From an uncultured Blautia sp. (GTDB lineage: Bacteria; Bacillota; Clostridia; Lachnospirales; Lachnospiraceae), in contig CAKROE010000015.1 in assembly GCA_934371915.1 (NCBI GenBank), positions 1 to 37,234 on the forward strand: a DNA stretch of 37,234 nt, given 5' to 3'. The translations under genes were made by a program, and so were the position numbers. Of this stretch, positions 7,389 to 17,000 are shown piece after piece. A model generated the notes under the pieces. The model was not told the origin of the DNA, searched no databases, and saw only the letters and a program-made list of their open reading frames with translations. How positions within the stretch are numbered: position 1 is the first letter of the stretch; the number at the start of each line of letters is the position of its first letter.

Positions 7389-7865
7389 TCATTCATGAAA
7401 CAAAATCTGTGAAAAATATCTCACCATTCCGTCATCGGTCCAGCACAGCATCCCCGCTGCATCTGCCATTTTCTGTGCATCCACACAGTATGCCGACATG
7501 CAGGAGTTGTGCCTGTACGGTCCGGCACTCATGATCAGGACATCTGTTTTGCCATCTGCTTTCATTTTTTCTGCAAGTTCTTCTGTCATTTTGTTCTGCA
7601 GAAGCTTGTCTTTCTTATACTGTGCCGGATCATGTGTATCTTCCTGCATGGTCTGCAGCACAAGCGTCTTTTCATACTGCAGAGCGCGCTGTTTCATTTC
7701 TTCTGCGGTACCACTCTCCGGCGGACAGGCTGGATTTACATTGTAACATCCGCATAAATTCTCTTCACAAAACATCCGGTATTCCGGCACAAAAACAAGC
7801 TGTGCGGTATCCATAACGGCAGCTCCCGAAAATCCCAGAAAGATTGCCTCCTTCACCAGATCCAT
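7389..7865 (-). CDS. DUF2284 cysteine-rich putative metal-binding protein
   Basis: 158 residues with a conserved cysteine pattern: C33, C38 and C40 in MFCEENLCGCYNVNPACPP, then C47, and further cysteines in RHNSCMSAYCVDAQ and MLCWTDDG. The CGCY.N..ACPP block is characteristic of DUF2284, a family predicted to bind metal, possibly an iron-sulfur cluster; its function is unknown. The ATG follows GAAGGGAG by 8 bases. It is a soluble protein with no signal peptide. It is separated from the RhaM-like gene by about 158 bases with a short AGCACC/GGTGCT hairpin lacking a T-run, so readthrough into that gene is possible. Confidence 0.8.
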   Translation of the reverse strand: MDLVKEAIFLGFSGAAVMDTAQLVFVPEYRMFCEENLCGCYNVNPACPPESGTAEEMKQRALQYEKTLVLQTMQEDTHDPAQYKKDKLLQNKMTEELAEKMKADGKTDVLIMSAGPYRHNSCMSAYCVDAQKMADAAGMLCWTDDGMVRYFSQILFHE

Positions 7866-8011
7866 ATCAAAATCTCCCTTCCGTTATCATCGCATATTTT
7901 TTATCTTATACATCAAATAGTTCCCTTATCCTTATAATGCCACAAACTGAATTTTGTTGCAAATAGCGCTGCCATAAACCATAATAATCCTGTTCGCTCT
8001 ATATAAGGATA

Positions 8012-8129
8012 GAAATCTGTTAGAAGTAACAAAAATCTCTTCTTAAATTAATTAATATCTTGTTTTTCGCAAAAATCATACGTATAATAAAAGAGGAATC
8101 TGTTAATGATAACAAAAATCTCTTCTTAA
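8012..8129 (+). repeat. Pair of 35-base direct repeats flanking a promoter
   Basis: Copy 1 is at 8012-8046 and copy 2 at 8095-8129. Both contain AATCTGTTA and TAACAAAAATCTCTTCTTAA and differ at only a few positions. Copy 1 is upstream of the -35 box; copy 2 begins at the expected transcription start and ends just before the AAGGAAGG ribosome site of the ATPase gene at 8143. The arrangement suggests paired binding sites for a regulator, or the trace of a local duplication. Confidence 0.8.
8060..8088 (+). promoter_or_regulatory. Promoter of the DUF4143 ATPase gene
   Basis: TTGTTT at 8060-8065, a 17-base spacer and a perfect TATAAT at 8083-8088. The expected start near 8095 coincides with the second direct repeat. 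Confidence 0.75.
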
Positions 8130-8142
8130 GGAAGGTAAAATT

Positions 8143-9438
8143 ATGGAAATTCGCAGAGACTTTTATCTTGATAAATTGATAAAAAGAAAAAATAATGGTT
8201 TAGTTAAAGTCATCACCGGAATCCGAAGATGTGGAAAATCTTATTTATTAAATACTATTTTTTACCATCATTTATTGAATTGTGGGGTTGACCAAAAGCA
8301 TATTATTCGTTTTGCATTTGATTCTGCCGATGATCTGTATCTCATCGGAGAAAGTTTACTTCAAATTGAAAAAGAAAAACGTGGGGTAAATCCCGAAAAA
8401 TTTATGGATTATATCCGATCTCAAATTACAGATGACAACATGTATTATTTACTTTTAGACGAAGTACAGATGTTAGATTGTTTCGAATCTGTTTTAAATG
8501 GTTATCTTCGAAAAGATAACATGGATGTGTATGTAACCGGAAGTAATGCCAAATTTCTCTCAAGTGATATTATTACAGAATTTGCCGGTCGTGGCGATGA
8601 AATTCACATGTACCCATTGAATTTTTCCGAGTTCATGTCTGTCTATCAGGGGGATAAATATATTGGTTTGTCTGAGTATATGCTTTATGGAGGAATTCCA
8701 CTTGTTGTTCTCCGTGATAATATCGAAGACAAGGCAGCTGTTCTTCAAAATTTGTTCAGCGAAATTTATATCCGGGATATTTATCAGCGTAATCGTATCC
8801 GTAATCATGGCGAACTGGAAGATCTTTTGAACATTCTTTCCTCAGCGATTGGGTCTCTTACCAATCCTGAAAAATTGAAAAATACATTTAAGTCTGTGAA
8901 AAAGTCTAAAATTACTTCCGGCACTATAAAAAAATATCTGGATTACTTTGAAGATTCTTTCCTCATTGAATCTTCAGAAAGATATGATATTAAAGGAAAA
9001 TCTTATATTTCCTCTCCTAAAAAATACTATTTTACTGATCTTGGTCTTAGAAATGCACGTATTAATTTTCGCCAGTTCGAACAGACTCATGCCATGGAAA
9101 ATGTAATTTATAACGAGCTTCGTATGCGCGGCTATAATGTAGATGTAGGCGTGATTCCTATAATTACCAAAGATCAAAACGGAAAAGCAATACGCAGACA
9201 ATTAGAAGTGGATTTTGTCTGTAATCTTGGTTCGACAAGATATTATATACAATCTGCCTATTCTTTACCGGACAATGAAAAACGAACTCAGGAAATCCGA
9301 CCTTTTCATAAGATTGATGATTCTTTCAAAAAAATCGTCATTACCAAAGATATCATAGCATCCTATTATGATGAATTTGGTATTCTGACTATGAATATTT
9401 ATGATTTTCTGTTGAATCCGGACAGCCTAAAATTTTAA
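8143..9438 (+). CDS. AAA ATPase with DUF4143 domain
   Basis: 431 residues. The N-terminal ATPase has Walker A GIRRCGKS (26-33) and Walker B YYLLLDEVQM (D106, E107), followed by sensor-like TGSNAKF. The C-terminal half matches the DUF4143 pattern, a degenerate PD-(D/E)XK fold with EVDFVCNLG then YYIQSAYSL. The usual second acidic/Lys signature (E.K) reads IQSA here, so nuclease activity is doubtful. These proteins are abundant and often laterally acquired; their role is unknown, with defence or TA-like functions often suspected. The ATG is preceded by AAGGAAGG. The base composition is more AT-rich than pgi or ileS nearby, which fits acquisition. The following chimeric ORF begins 15 bases after the stop and is probably cotranscribed. 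Confidence 0.85.
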   Translation: MEIRRDFYLDKLIKRKNNGLVKVITGIRRCGKSYLLNTIFYHHLLNCGVDQKHIIRFAFDSADDLYLIGESLLQIEKEKRGVNPEKFMDYIRSQITDDNMYYLLLDEVQMLDCFESVLNGYLRKDNMDVYVTGSNAKFLSSDIITEFAGRGDEIHMYPLNFSEFMSVYQGDKYIGLSEYMLYGGIPLVVLRDNIEDKAAVLQNLFSEIYIRDIYQRNRIRNHGELEDLLNILSSAIGSLTNPEKLKNTFKSVKKSKITSGTIKKYLDYFEDSFLIESSERYDIKGKSYISSPKKYYFTDLGLRNARINFRQFEQTHAMENVIYNELRMRGYNVDVGVIPIITKDQNGKAIRRQLEVDFVCNLGSTRYYIQSAYSLPDNEKRTQEIRPFHKIDDSFKKIVITKDIIASYYDEFGILTMNIYDFLLNPDSLKF

Positions 9439-9453
9439 CAGAAAGGAACGCCC

Positions 9454-9774
9454 ATGTACCGTATTTTTATCATCGAAGACGATGAGATCATCGCAAACCT
9501 TCTGAAAAAGAATCTCTGTTCCTGGGGATATAATGTCTCCTGTGCAGAAGATTTTTCCAATATCATACAGGAATTTGTCCGTCTCGATCCACAGCTTGTA
9601 CTTCTGGATCTGAAGCTGCCTTTTTACAATGGTTCCCTTCTGTTCATCGGCATGACAAACACAAAACTGTTCATCGGCTGTACTGCCGGAACAGTACTGA
9701 TCTTTGCTCTGGTATACGGTCTTATCTACATCATGACAGCAAAATCTTATTATCATATCGTGGAACGAAAATAG
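9454..9774 (+). pseudogene. Fusion remnant: response-regulator N-terminus joined to FtsX/BceB permease C-terminus
   Basis: 106 residues that belong to two families. Residues 1-60 are the first half of an OmpR-type receiver: acidic pair D9/D10, phospho-acceptor D52 in LVLLDLKLP, then FYNG, as in BceR-like regulators. From about residue 62 the sequence (GMTNTKLF, then a hydrophobic helix, then AKSYYHIVERK) looks like the last membrane segment and tail of a BceB/FtsX-type ABC permease. The end of the receiver, its DNA-binding domain, any kinase, the ABC ATPase and nearly all the permease are missing. I read this as an internal deletion of a BceRSAB-type antimicrobial-peptide resistance locus. 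A good GAAAGGAA ribosome site remains, so a small membrane protein could still be made. A 12-base direct repeat, CTGTTCATCGGC, occurs at 9640-9651 and 9667-9678, near the junction. Confidence 0.75.
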
Positions 9775-9795
9775 AATTTAATAATACTGACAACA

Positions 9796-9821
9796 AAAGG
9801 AGGTGCTCACGCATCTCCTTT
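9796..9821. other. Hairpin over the convergent gene ends
   Basis: AAAGGAG (9796-9802) and CTCCTTT (9815-9821) with an inner TGC/GCA pair form a hairpin that covers the stop codon of the gene ending at 9807. Only weak T-runs follow, so it may be a poor bidirectional terminator. Confidence 0.4.
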
Positions 9822-11513
9822 CGCAACTTTACATTCTTTTTTGTAGCATGCAATTCCATATTTTAGAATATTTTTCATACCATCTTCTTTTAATCTGGAT
9901 TCGTATTTCCTTTTTTCAATCTGGCTGAGAGCCTCCTTACATGCATTTTCCAATTTGCCATTTGCCGCATATTTCATTTCAATAACAATGCCAATTCGAT
10001 TTTCACATATTTCAATCAAAATATCACTGTATCCGATACCCGACTCCGCATTAGATTTCACAATCCACTCATCTTTGTATCCCAAAAGTCCCAGAAGAAG
10101 TCCATGATAGAAGCTTTCTTTTCTTTCCTCCGGTGTAGCGGTATCCCGGATACTAATGGTATTCCATAAATAATCGTTAAAAAGATCTTCTATCACTACA
10201 GAATTTCCACTTGCAAATGCATCGCAGAACTGTTCCAGTGTTTTTCCATCATTTCTGGTCTTTTGACTGAACCACTCTTTAATTTGCCGGATAAATAATT
10301 TTTTGATTTCATAGTTTGGAAGTGCCAGATAATATTTATCATCTCCAGCCATTCCCCGCTGTGTAAGATAGCCTGTTGTAAAAAGTACACTCCACAGATT
10401 TTCTATAGAGCTGTCCAGTTCACTGTACGTGAGTTCCTGCTGAATTTCTTTAATGATTGTTTCTCCGGCAATCAGTCTCTCAATTTCATCTTTTGTTTTT
10501 CCATTTGCTTTATCAATAAAACGCCGCACAATATTATTGCTGCTTGTATTTGACCAGTAATCTTCTGGCCGTGCATTTGGATTTGCACGCAAATTATCGC
10601 AATGGCTGATCACGTCCCATGGACAATAAATATCTTCATTACCAAAACGATACCCGTCATACCAGGATTTTACGGATTCATAATGTTCCAAAAGGCCATA
10701 ATATTCCAGCATTTCTTTTACCTCAGAGTCTGTAAAACCAAAATATTCGTCAAACTGAGCATTGGTAATGGACATTACTTTTAAATTATTAAGCCCTGTA
10801 AATATGCTTTCTTTTGAAATACGAAGGCAACCTGTCAACACAGCAAAATACAGGCTGGAATTGGTCTTCAGTACATTTCCAAGCAGATTACGCATCAGGG
10901 AAACCATTTTCTCATAGTATCCGTATTGAAAAGCTTTATCTAATGGAACATCGTATTCGTCAATCAGAAGAATGACTTTTTTTCCATAATGCTTTTCTAA
11001 TAAGGCCGAAAGTCTCTTAAGCGAAGCGGCCAGACTATCGATATTGGAGGCAATCACAAAATCTCCGTCTTTTACATTCGTATATCCGGAATACAGAGCT
11101 CTTTCATCTTCTGTAAGTTTCGAACTGTCTTTCAGGAAAGAAAAATGCATGGCTGCCATACCGATAATATTTGCCAGTCCTTTGCAGGCAGCCTCAAAAG
11201 ATAATCCTTCTACACCCTTCAAACTAATAAAAATCACAGGAAACTGTCCCATATAATTTTTACATAGTTCTTTTTCTTTTGAAATTTTCAGACCCTGAAA
11301 CAGACTTTTATCACAGCCAACTTCAAAAAAGGATTTGAGCATATTCATATTAAGACTTTTCCCAAAACGACGAGGTCTGGTAAAAAGATTGACTTCGCCC
11401 CAGTTTCTCAGCAGGTCTGCAATCATTTCAGTCTTATCTACATAGTAAAAATCTTCTCGTATCAGCTTTTCAAAATCATCCACACCAATGGGAAGCTTTT
11501 TTCCATATGTCAT
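9807..11513 (-). CDS. AAA-ATPase-like / PD-(D/E)XK nuclease-like protein
   Basis: 568 residues with the architecture of AAA-ATPase_like (PF09820) followed by a PDDEXK_9-type domain (PF08011). The opening LPIGVDDFEKLI...YYVDKT is typical. Walker A is RPRRFGKS (46-53) and Walker B is VILLIDEYDVPLD (D185, E186, D188). The C-terminal nuclease-like core shows D497 in GYSDILI and E512-x-K514 in GIVIEMKYA, so the catalytic pattern is kept. The family is widespread in gut bacteria, often in multiple copies; its function is unestablished. The ATG at 11513 has AAAGGAG 7 bases upstream. It has its own promoter at 11546-11574. It is convergent with the DUF4143 ATPase/fusion pair, so two unrelated ATPase-nuclease-like proteins bracket the deletion scar. 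Confidence 0.88.
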   Translation of the reverse strand: MTYGKKLPIGVDDFEKLIREDFYYVDKTEMIADLLRNWGEVNLFTRPRRFGKSLNMNMLKSFFEVGCDKSLFQGLKISKEKELCKNYMGQFPVIFISLKGVEGLSFEAACKGLANIIGMAAMHFSFLKDSSKLTEDERALYSGYTNVKDGDFVIASNIDSLAASLKRLSALLEKHYGKKVILLIDEYDVPLDKAFQYGYYEKMVSLMRNLLGNVLKTNSSLYFAVLTGCLRISKESIFTGLNNLKVMSITNAQFDEYFGFTDSEVKEMLEYYGLLEHYESVKSWYDGYRFGNEDIYCPWDVISHCDNLRANPNARPEDYWSNTSSNNIVRRFIDKANGKTKDEIERLIAGETIIKEIQQELTYSELDSSIENLWSVLFTTGYLTQRGMAGDDKYYLALPNYEIKKLFIRQIKEWFSQKTRNDGKTLEQFCDAFASGNSVVIEDLFNDYLWNTISIRDTATPEERKESFYHGLLLGLLGYKDEWIVKSNAESGIGYSDILIEICENRIGIVIEMKYAANGKLENACKEALSQIEKRKYESRLKEDGMKNILKYGIACYKKECKVAKGDA

Positions 11514-11545
11514 GATCCTGCTCCTTTCAAAAGATTGATATATTT

Positions 11546-11574
11546 ATCTTATCATCTGCCCTGGTTAATGGCAA
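11546..11574 (-). promoter_or_regulatory. Promoter of the AAA-ATPase-like gene
   Basis: On the minus strand: TTGCCA (complement of 11569-11574), a 17-base spacer and TAAGAT (complement of 11546-11551), about 30 bases before the start codon. Confidence 0.65.
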
Positions 11575-11580
11575 GTTAAA

Positions 11581-11620
11581 CTAAACAAGACCCCTCACCT
11601 GCAGAATTTCATCTGTAAGT
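11581..11620 (-). terminator. Possible weak terminator of pgi
   Basis: On the minus strand CACTTACAGA and TCTGCAGGTG can pair around a short loop (one mismatch, one wobble). The T-rich stretch that follows is interrupted (GTCTTGTTTAGTTT). The position after pgi fits, but the strength is doubtful. Confidence 0.4.
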
Positions 11621-11660
11621 GAAAGGCCTGTATTATTTCATGATTAATCTAAGTTTTAGA

Positions 11661-13241
11661 TCAGATATTCAGAAGGTCGCTGAATACTTTCAGTGCGCCG
11701 TCTGTTTCGTGTGCAAGAACACGTTTTGCAAGGACTTTACCAAGCTGTACACCTTCCTGATCGAAGCTGTTTAAGTTCCACAGGAATCCCTGGAACATAA
11801 CCTTGTTTTCGAAGTGAGCAAGAAGTGCACCAAGGCTTGCCGGATTTACCTGCTCGCCGATGATAATGCTGGACGGACGTCCGCCTTCGAAGTTCTTGTT
11901 ATTGTTATCATCTGCTTTACCGCATGCAAAAGCCACGATCTGAGCTGCAACGTTTGCGCAGAGTTTCTGCTGGCTTGTGCTTCCCTGGATCACAACATCT
12001 GTATCCATCTGATTGTTCTTAAATCCGATGAACTGAAGCGGTACGATATCTGTTCCCTGATGAAGGAGCTGATAGAAGGAATGCTGACCGTTTGTTCCCG
12101 GTTCACCGAAGATTACCGGTCCTGTCACATAATCTACAGGCTCACCAAAACGGTTAACGGATTTTCCGTTGGATTCCATATCAAGCTGCTGTAAATGTGC
12201 CGGGAAACGGCTCAAAGCCTGTGAATACGGAAGTACTGCTGTGCTCGGATATCCGAGGATATTTCTCTCGTATACACCGATCAGTGCATCCAGCATAGCC
12301 GGGTTCTGCATTACATCCTCATTCTTTGCAAGTCTGTCTTCTTCTGCTGCACCTTCCAGGAACTGTGCAAATACTTCCGGTCCGAATGCCAGAGATAATA
12401 CAGCACCACCAACAGCAGATGTAGAAGAATAACGTCCGCCGATATAATCATCCATAAAGAATGCTGCAAGATAATCATCACTCTTTGCCAGAGGAGAAGT
12501 CTCACTTGTAACGGCGATCATATGTCTGGAAGCATCCAGACCAGCGTTCTTAAGTGCTTCTTTAACGAAGGATTCATTTGTCAGTGTTTCAAGAGTTGTA
12601 CCTGATTTGGATACCAGTACAAAAATGGAATGTGCTACATCAATTGTGCTCAGAACGCCTGCTGCATCGTCCGGATCTACGTTGCTGATGAATTTGGCTT
12701 CCATTTTGAATTTGTCGTTTTTCTTTGCCCAGTTTTCAAGAGCAAGGTACATTGCGCGAGGACCAAGGTCACTTCCGCCGATACCGATCTGAACAACAGT
12801 TGTAAATTTCTCACCTGCTGCATTTGTGATCTGACCTGCATGTACTTTGTTTGCAAAATCAGCGATCTTCTGCTGCTGTTCTACATAGAAAGCACGCTTG
12901 TCCACGCCATCTGCTGTAACAGTATCTCCAAGCTGTCCACGGGTAAGCTGATGAAGAACAAGACGTTTTTCACCTGTATTGATCACTTCTCCATTATAAA
13001 GAGCTGCATATTTTTCTGTAAGCTGAGCTTCTTTTGCAAGTTTCTTAAGAGCTTCCAGTACATCATCATCTACCTGCTTTGCAGCATAGTTATATGCCAT
13101 TCCTGCTGCCATCGGTACGCTGTAATTCTTTACACGCTCTGCACCGTTCTCGCCGGTCATCACTTCTGCAAGATTTACTTTTTTTACATTGGAAAGCTCT
13201 TTGTATGATTCAAGAGTATCCAGATTGTTCCAGGTAATCAT
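11661..13241 (-). CDS. pgi: Glucose-6-phosphate isomerase
   Basis: Cytoplasmic glycolytic enzyme that interconverts glucose-6-phosphate and fructose-6-phosphate; 526 residues, in the usual range. The sugar-phosphate-binding motifs are clear: GIGGSDLGPRAM (about 153-164), SKSGTT (211-216), the catalytic GEPGTNGQHS signature with E380 and H387, and the C-terminal GVQLGK lysine motif. The ATG has AAGGAGG 8-9 bases upstream. A strong promoter (13305-13333) sits in the gap between it and the GNAT gene, with its -35 box over the GNAT stop codon. It can therefore be transcribed alone as well as by readthrough. Confidence 0.97.
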   Translation of the reverse strand: MITWNNLDTLESYKELSNVKKVNLAEVMTGENGAERVKNYSVPMAAGMAYNYAAKQVDDDVLEALKKLAKEAQLTEKYAALYNGEVINTGEKRLVLHQLTRGQLGDTVTADGVDKRAFYVEQQQKIADFANKVHAGQITNAAGEKFTTVVQIGIGGSDLGPRAMYLALENWAKKNDKFKMEAKFISNVDPDDAAGVLSTIDVAHSIFVLVSKSGTTLETLTNESFVKEALKNAGLDASRHMIAVTSETSPLAKSDDYLAAFFMDDYIGGRYSSTSAVGGAVLSLAFGPEVFAQFLEGAAEEDRLAKNEDVMQNPAMLDALIGVYERNILGYPSTAVLPYSQALSRFPAHLQQLDMESNGKSVNRFGEPVDYVTGPVIFGEPGTNGQHSFYQLLHQGTDIVPLQFIGFKNNQMDTDVVIQGSTSQQKLCANVAAQIVAFACGKADDNNNKNFEGGRPSSIIIGEQVNPASLGALLAHFENKVMFQGFLWNLNSFDQEGVQLGKVLAKRVLAHETDGALKVFSDLLNI

Positions 13242-13304
13242 AATCAGATTCCTCCTTAAAATTAAATATTCCTGCTGTTTCAGGATTCATTCTCAATCTC
13301 TTTG

Positions 13305-13333
13305 ATTATAATATCAAATGGGGGGAAATTCAA
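13305..13333 (-). promoter_or_regulatory. Promoter of pgi
   Basis: On the minus strand: TTGAAT (complement of 13328-13333), a 17-base spacer containing six C, and a perfect TATAAT (complement of 13305-13310). The -35 box overlaps the stop codon of the upstream GNAT gene. Confidence 0.75.
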
Positions 13334-13863
13334 CCCCGCAGTTCCACACTCATCTCATGCCATGCCTCGCCGCCCCAGACGGAATCACCGATTCCATGAT
13401 CTTTGAAACCGAACTTCTGATACATTTCTACCTTATCCGGCAGACAGGTCAGGATCAGTTTTTCTCTGCCGTTTGCTTTTTCGCGTTCTTTATAACAGCG
13501 CACCAGTTCCCTTGCCAGTCCCCGGCGCTGATATTCCGGAAGTACATCCAGGCCCAGAAGCATAATGTTTTTGCCCTTCGGATCATGCACCTCTGCATCT
13601 GTAAAAAAATCATCTGTCAGATGTTCCCGATCTGTGGCAAGTCCGTTGAGGAAACCTGCAATCTTTCCTGTATCGCGATCCTCTGCCACAAGAAAAAGCT
13701 CCGGTGCTTTTTTTACACGGTCTTCCATGTGTTCATAAGAACATGCTTCATTTGGCGGAAAACAGATCTTCTCTATCTCTGCTGCCTGTGCGATTTCCTC
13801 CTGACGGATATTTCTAAAAATATACTTTTCATTTAACCGACTTGTGTCGTTTTTCTCTGTCAT
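13330..13863 (-). CDS. GNAT-family N-acetyltransferase
   Basis: 177 residues. Acetyl-CoA-dependent acyl transfer is expected from the GNAT core: an N-terminal IRNIRQEEIAQAAEIEKICFPPNEA segment, beta-strand 4 LGLDVLPEYQ and the acetyl-CoA pyrophosphate loop RRGLARELV, then YQKFGFKDHGI at the C-terminus. The CFPPNEA...Y start resembles the arylalkylamine (serotonin) N-acetyltransferase-like subgroup, but the substrate cannot be read from sequence. A GGAGTGA ribosome site precedes the ATG. It is divergent from the metallopeptidase gene at 14032 and lies 88 bases upstream of pgi on the same strand. Confidence 0.88.
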   Translation of the reverse strand: MTEKNDTSRLNEKYIFRNIRQEEIAQAAEIEKICFPPNEACSYEHMEDRVKKAPELFLVAEDRDTGKIAGFLNGLATDREHLTDDFFTDAEVHDPKGKNIMLLGLDVLPEYQRRGLARELVRCYKEREKANGREKLILTCLPDKVEMYQKFGFKDHGIGDSVWGGEAWHEMSVELRG

Positions 13864-13990
13864 AACTTGTCACTCCATTTTCTGTATTTTTTAAAGCCCA
13901 AACAGCTTTACATTTATTCCGAAGTGTAACATCAAAATTTTTGAATTTCAATAATAAATAACGCAAATCTCATAGCTTGTACAGCCCAAA

Positions 13991-14007
13991 AATGATAGAA
14001 TATCATT
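13991..14007. promoter_or_regulatory. Small perfect palindrome upstream of the surface-protease gene
   Basis: AATGATA-GAA-TATCATT (7-base arms, 3-base centre) lies 24 bases before the ATG of the large gene at 14032. It may overlap that gene's -10 region (TAGAAT), so it could be an operator. No partner regulator is evident. Confidence 0.4.
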
Positions 14008-14031
14008 AAAATAATCCGAAGGAGATTTTAT

Positions 14032-17000
14032 ATGCAAAGAAAAAGAATAAAGCATTTTGCTGTCGGGATTTGTTTTCTGTTTACCAGCCTCCTTTGCTGT
14101 CTTTCTGTCAATGCGGATGTACTTGAGGGCACGTCAGGCCAGACACTTTCCGGCGAATATGCAGTTATTATAAATACAGATACCTCTGCTTCCCAGGAGA
14201 CCGGGACTCTGTTCTTTGACGATAGCGCCGGCACTTCATCTTATTCTTCTGCTGCAGCCACGTCCTGTACCAGCCTGTTCACATCGTATCCTTCCGATAA
14301 TAGCTTATCTGCAGATGACACTCCGGCATCTTCTCCCGACTCAGATTCCGCTTTTTCCACACAATCGGCTTCTGTGACTTATCAGACCGGAGAAGAAAAA
14401 TTCATCTACGGCCCAAACAGTTCCGGAAAGACTTACGTGTGTATCGGCATCGGCGAACACTGCTATATCTGGATGGACAAAACTCTGAAATCCAACTACG
14501 ATACTGCCGGCAAAACCAGTCTCATTGCAAAAGATATGGCAGAGGTCTACGACGGCCAGCCTTACCGCATTCTGAACGAACTTGCAGATGGCTCCATCCC
14601 ATACGAAGACAACTCCGGAAAGCTTTCTATCCTTCTGGAGTCTCTGAGCAGTGCCAGCGGTATGTATATGTACGATACCGGAATCACCGCAATTCATATC
14701 AATACCCCTGCTGCCTCCTCCTATGTTTCCGGAGAAATGTCCAAAAGGAACGGTCTTCTTGTTCATGAAGGCCAGCACGCACTTCTCTGGCTTAAAACAG
14801 GATTTTCCTCTTCCGGGAAATATACGTGGCTGAATGAAGGTCTGTCTGTAGCTGCAATGGATTATCTTTGGGGCGGCGTAGATTCCAGTGGATGGCTGAA
14901 CGGCATTTCTGGTAACTCTGCCATTCGCAGCGGTTCTTCCCTGATCTATCAAACCTACCGAGATGATACCGCCCAGGATTACGGCATGCCTTATCTCTTT
15001 GTCCGTTATATGATCGACCGTATGGCCGGAAGTTATGATCCAATGTCCGTCCTTCCGACTTTTTATAAAACAGATGCTTCTTCTCTGAACTCCGCGGAAT
15101 ATCTGACTCAGATAACCGGTATTCCATTCCGCGAATTAATAGTTGATTTTTATACTGCCATTGCTTCCGGTGAGCAGTCCGGTATCTACAGTTTTGCCGG
15201 AGACCGCATCGCCGCCGGGAAGGCAGCAACATTTCCTGTTTTTGCAGGAAAAAGCGGCCAGAGCTATTCCCTTCCACCTGCATCCGCCATTCTGGTCAAA
15301 CTGAAAGATTATAGTTTTTCTGTTCCGTCCAATGGTGGAAATAACATTGTTTACCGAATCGTAGACAACCGTGGGGACTCTTCCTCACCATCCGACGGTG
15401 ACGGCAGTTCCTCACATCCATATGCGATTTCCTCACTCAGTGACCTGAACCTCATTTCCGAACACCCGGACGCTTATTACTTCCTGACAGACGATATACA
15501 GACAAATGGCAAAATCAATTTTACGGTAAATAATTTCCGCGGTCATCTGGATGGAAATGAGCATACGATCTACGGGCTCAAAAAACCGCTGATTGCAAAC
15601 AATCACGGCACCATCGAAAACTTACGGATTGTGGCATCCTTTGATGATGACAGCCAGAATGTACAGGGAATCATTTCTCAATACAACGATGGAAAAATCC
15701 TCGAGTGCTCTGTCTCGGGAACCGTAACCGGGCGTATGGGCGGTGACGGCTCCATGGTCTTTCCCAGCTTCGGCGGCATTACAGGCCAGAATGAACTTGC
15801 AGGAATCATCAGCGGCTGTTCATCCAAACTGAAGCTCAGCCTTTCAATGGCTCCTATGAAAGCTCTGGTTGGCGGTATTGCCGGCTCAAACACCGGCACT
15901 ATCGAAAAATGCGTCAGCAACGGAAGTCTTTCTGTCTCACAGAAAAACGGTGATTCTTATCCACTCTATGTCGGCGGTATTGCCGGGCAGACTGAAAAAT
16001 TCGGTGGTATGGGAGGCGTAATAAAAGAATGTCTCCATGCCGGACAGCTCAAAGTTTCCGGCGGCAAAGCTTATGTCGGCCAGATCTGCGGTATGGCTGC
16101 ATCAAATATCATAAATTCATCCGGTGGTCTGAATGCTCACATTCTGAACTGCTATGGACGAACCGGTTCTATTTCTCTTGTTGGTTCTTCTGATGAAAAA
16201 CTGACTACCGGAGGACTGCTTACAGATACCCAGTTAAAAGATGCTGCTTCCTATAAAGGATGGAGTTTTGACGGTGACTGGAAGATTTCAGATGACGGAA
16301 TTCCGACACGTACAGATTCCTCTGATATTACTTCTCTTTCTGTAAAAAATGCCCCGGCTTCCTGCTATATTGGTGAAATACCTTGGAATTTCGGTACTCT
16401 TGTTATCAATAACAAAACTGAAATTTCCATCACCCGGGACATGATCCGCGGCTTTGACAATTCCATGGAAGGTACAAATACAATTTCCATAACTTACAAA
16501 GGAAAACAGACTGCTTTTTCCCTTCCAATATGTAAACCGGAAGCTGCTCAGATCACACACTTTGAAATATCCCGAAGGCCTTCCCGTCTTACCTACAGTG
16601 TGGGAGAAAAATTTGATCCTTCCGGCACCAGTTTTTATGCGGTCATAGGCGGTCGCTCCGTATACATTTACAATGGTTATACCTATAACAAAACCGGATT
16701 ATTAACTGCAGGCGATACCGAAATCACTTTTGACTACTTCGGTGCCCGTTTGAACCAAGCCATAACAGTCGAAGCAGCCACACCGTCCAAACTTGAACTC
16801 TTAAATTCACCTTCCAGAACCCGTTATACTACCGGAGAACACCTGGATCTGAGCGGAGCAAGACTTCGTATTACCTATAGTAACAAAACACAGTCACCTG
16901 TCTTTGGGGCTGATGAGCTGGAGGCTTATGGTATAAACGTTGCACTGGGCTCCGGCAGTGATGTCAACGTGATTGACCGTCAGCAGAGTCTCACTCTGAA

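Noticed and set aside
8012..8129. Possible CRISPR-like repeat
   Set aside because: Only two copies, no regular spacers and no cas genes; better explained as operator sites or a duplication.
14341..14952. 203-codon minus-strand frame inside the metallopeptidase gene
   Set aside because: Antisense shadow, with no ribosome site or recognisable domain.
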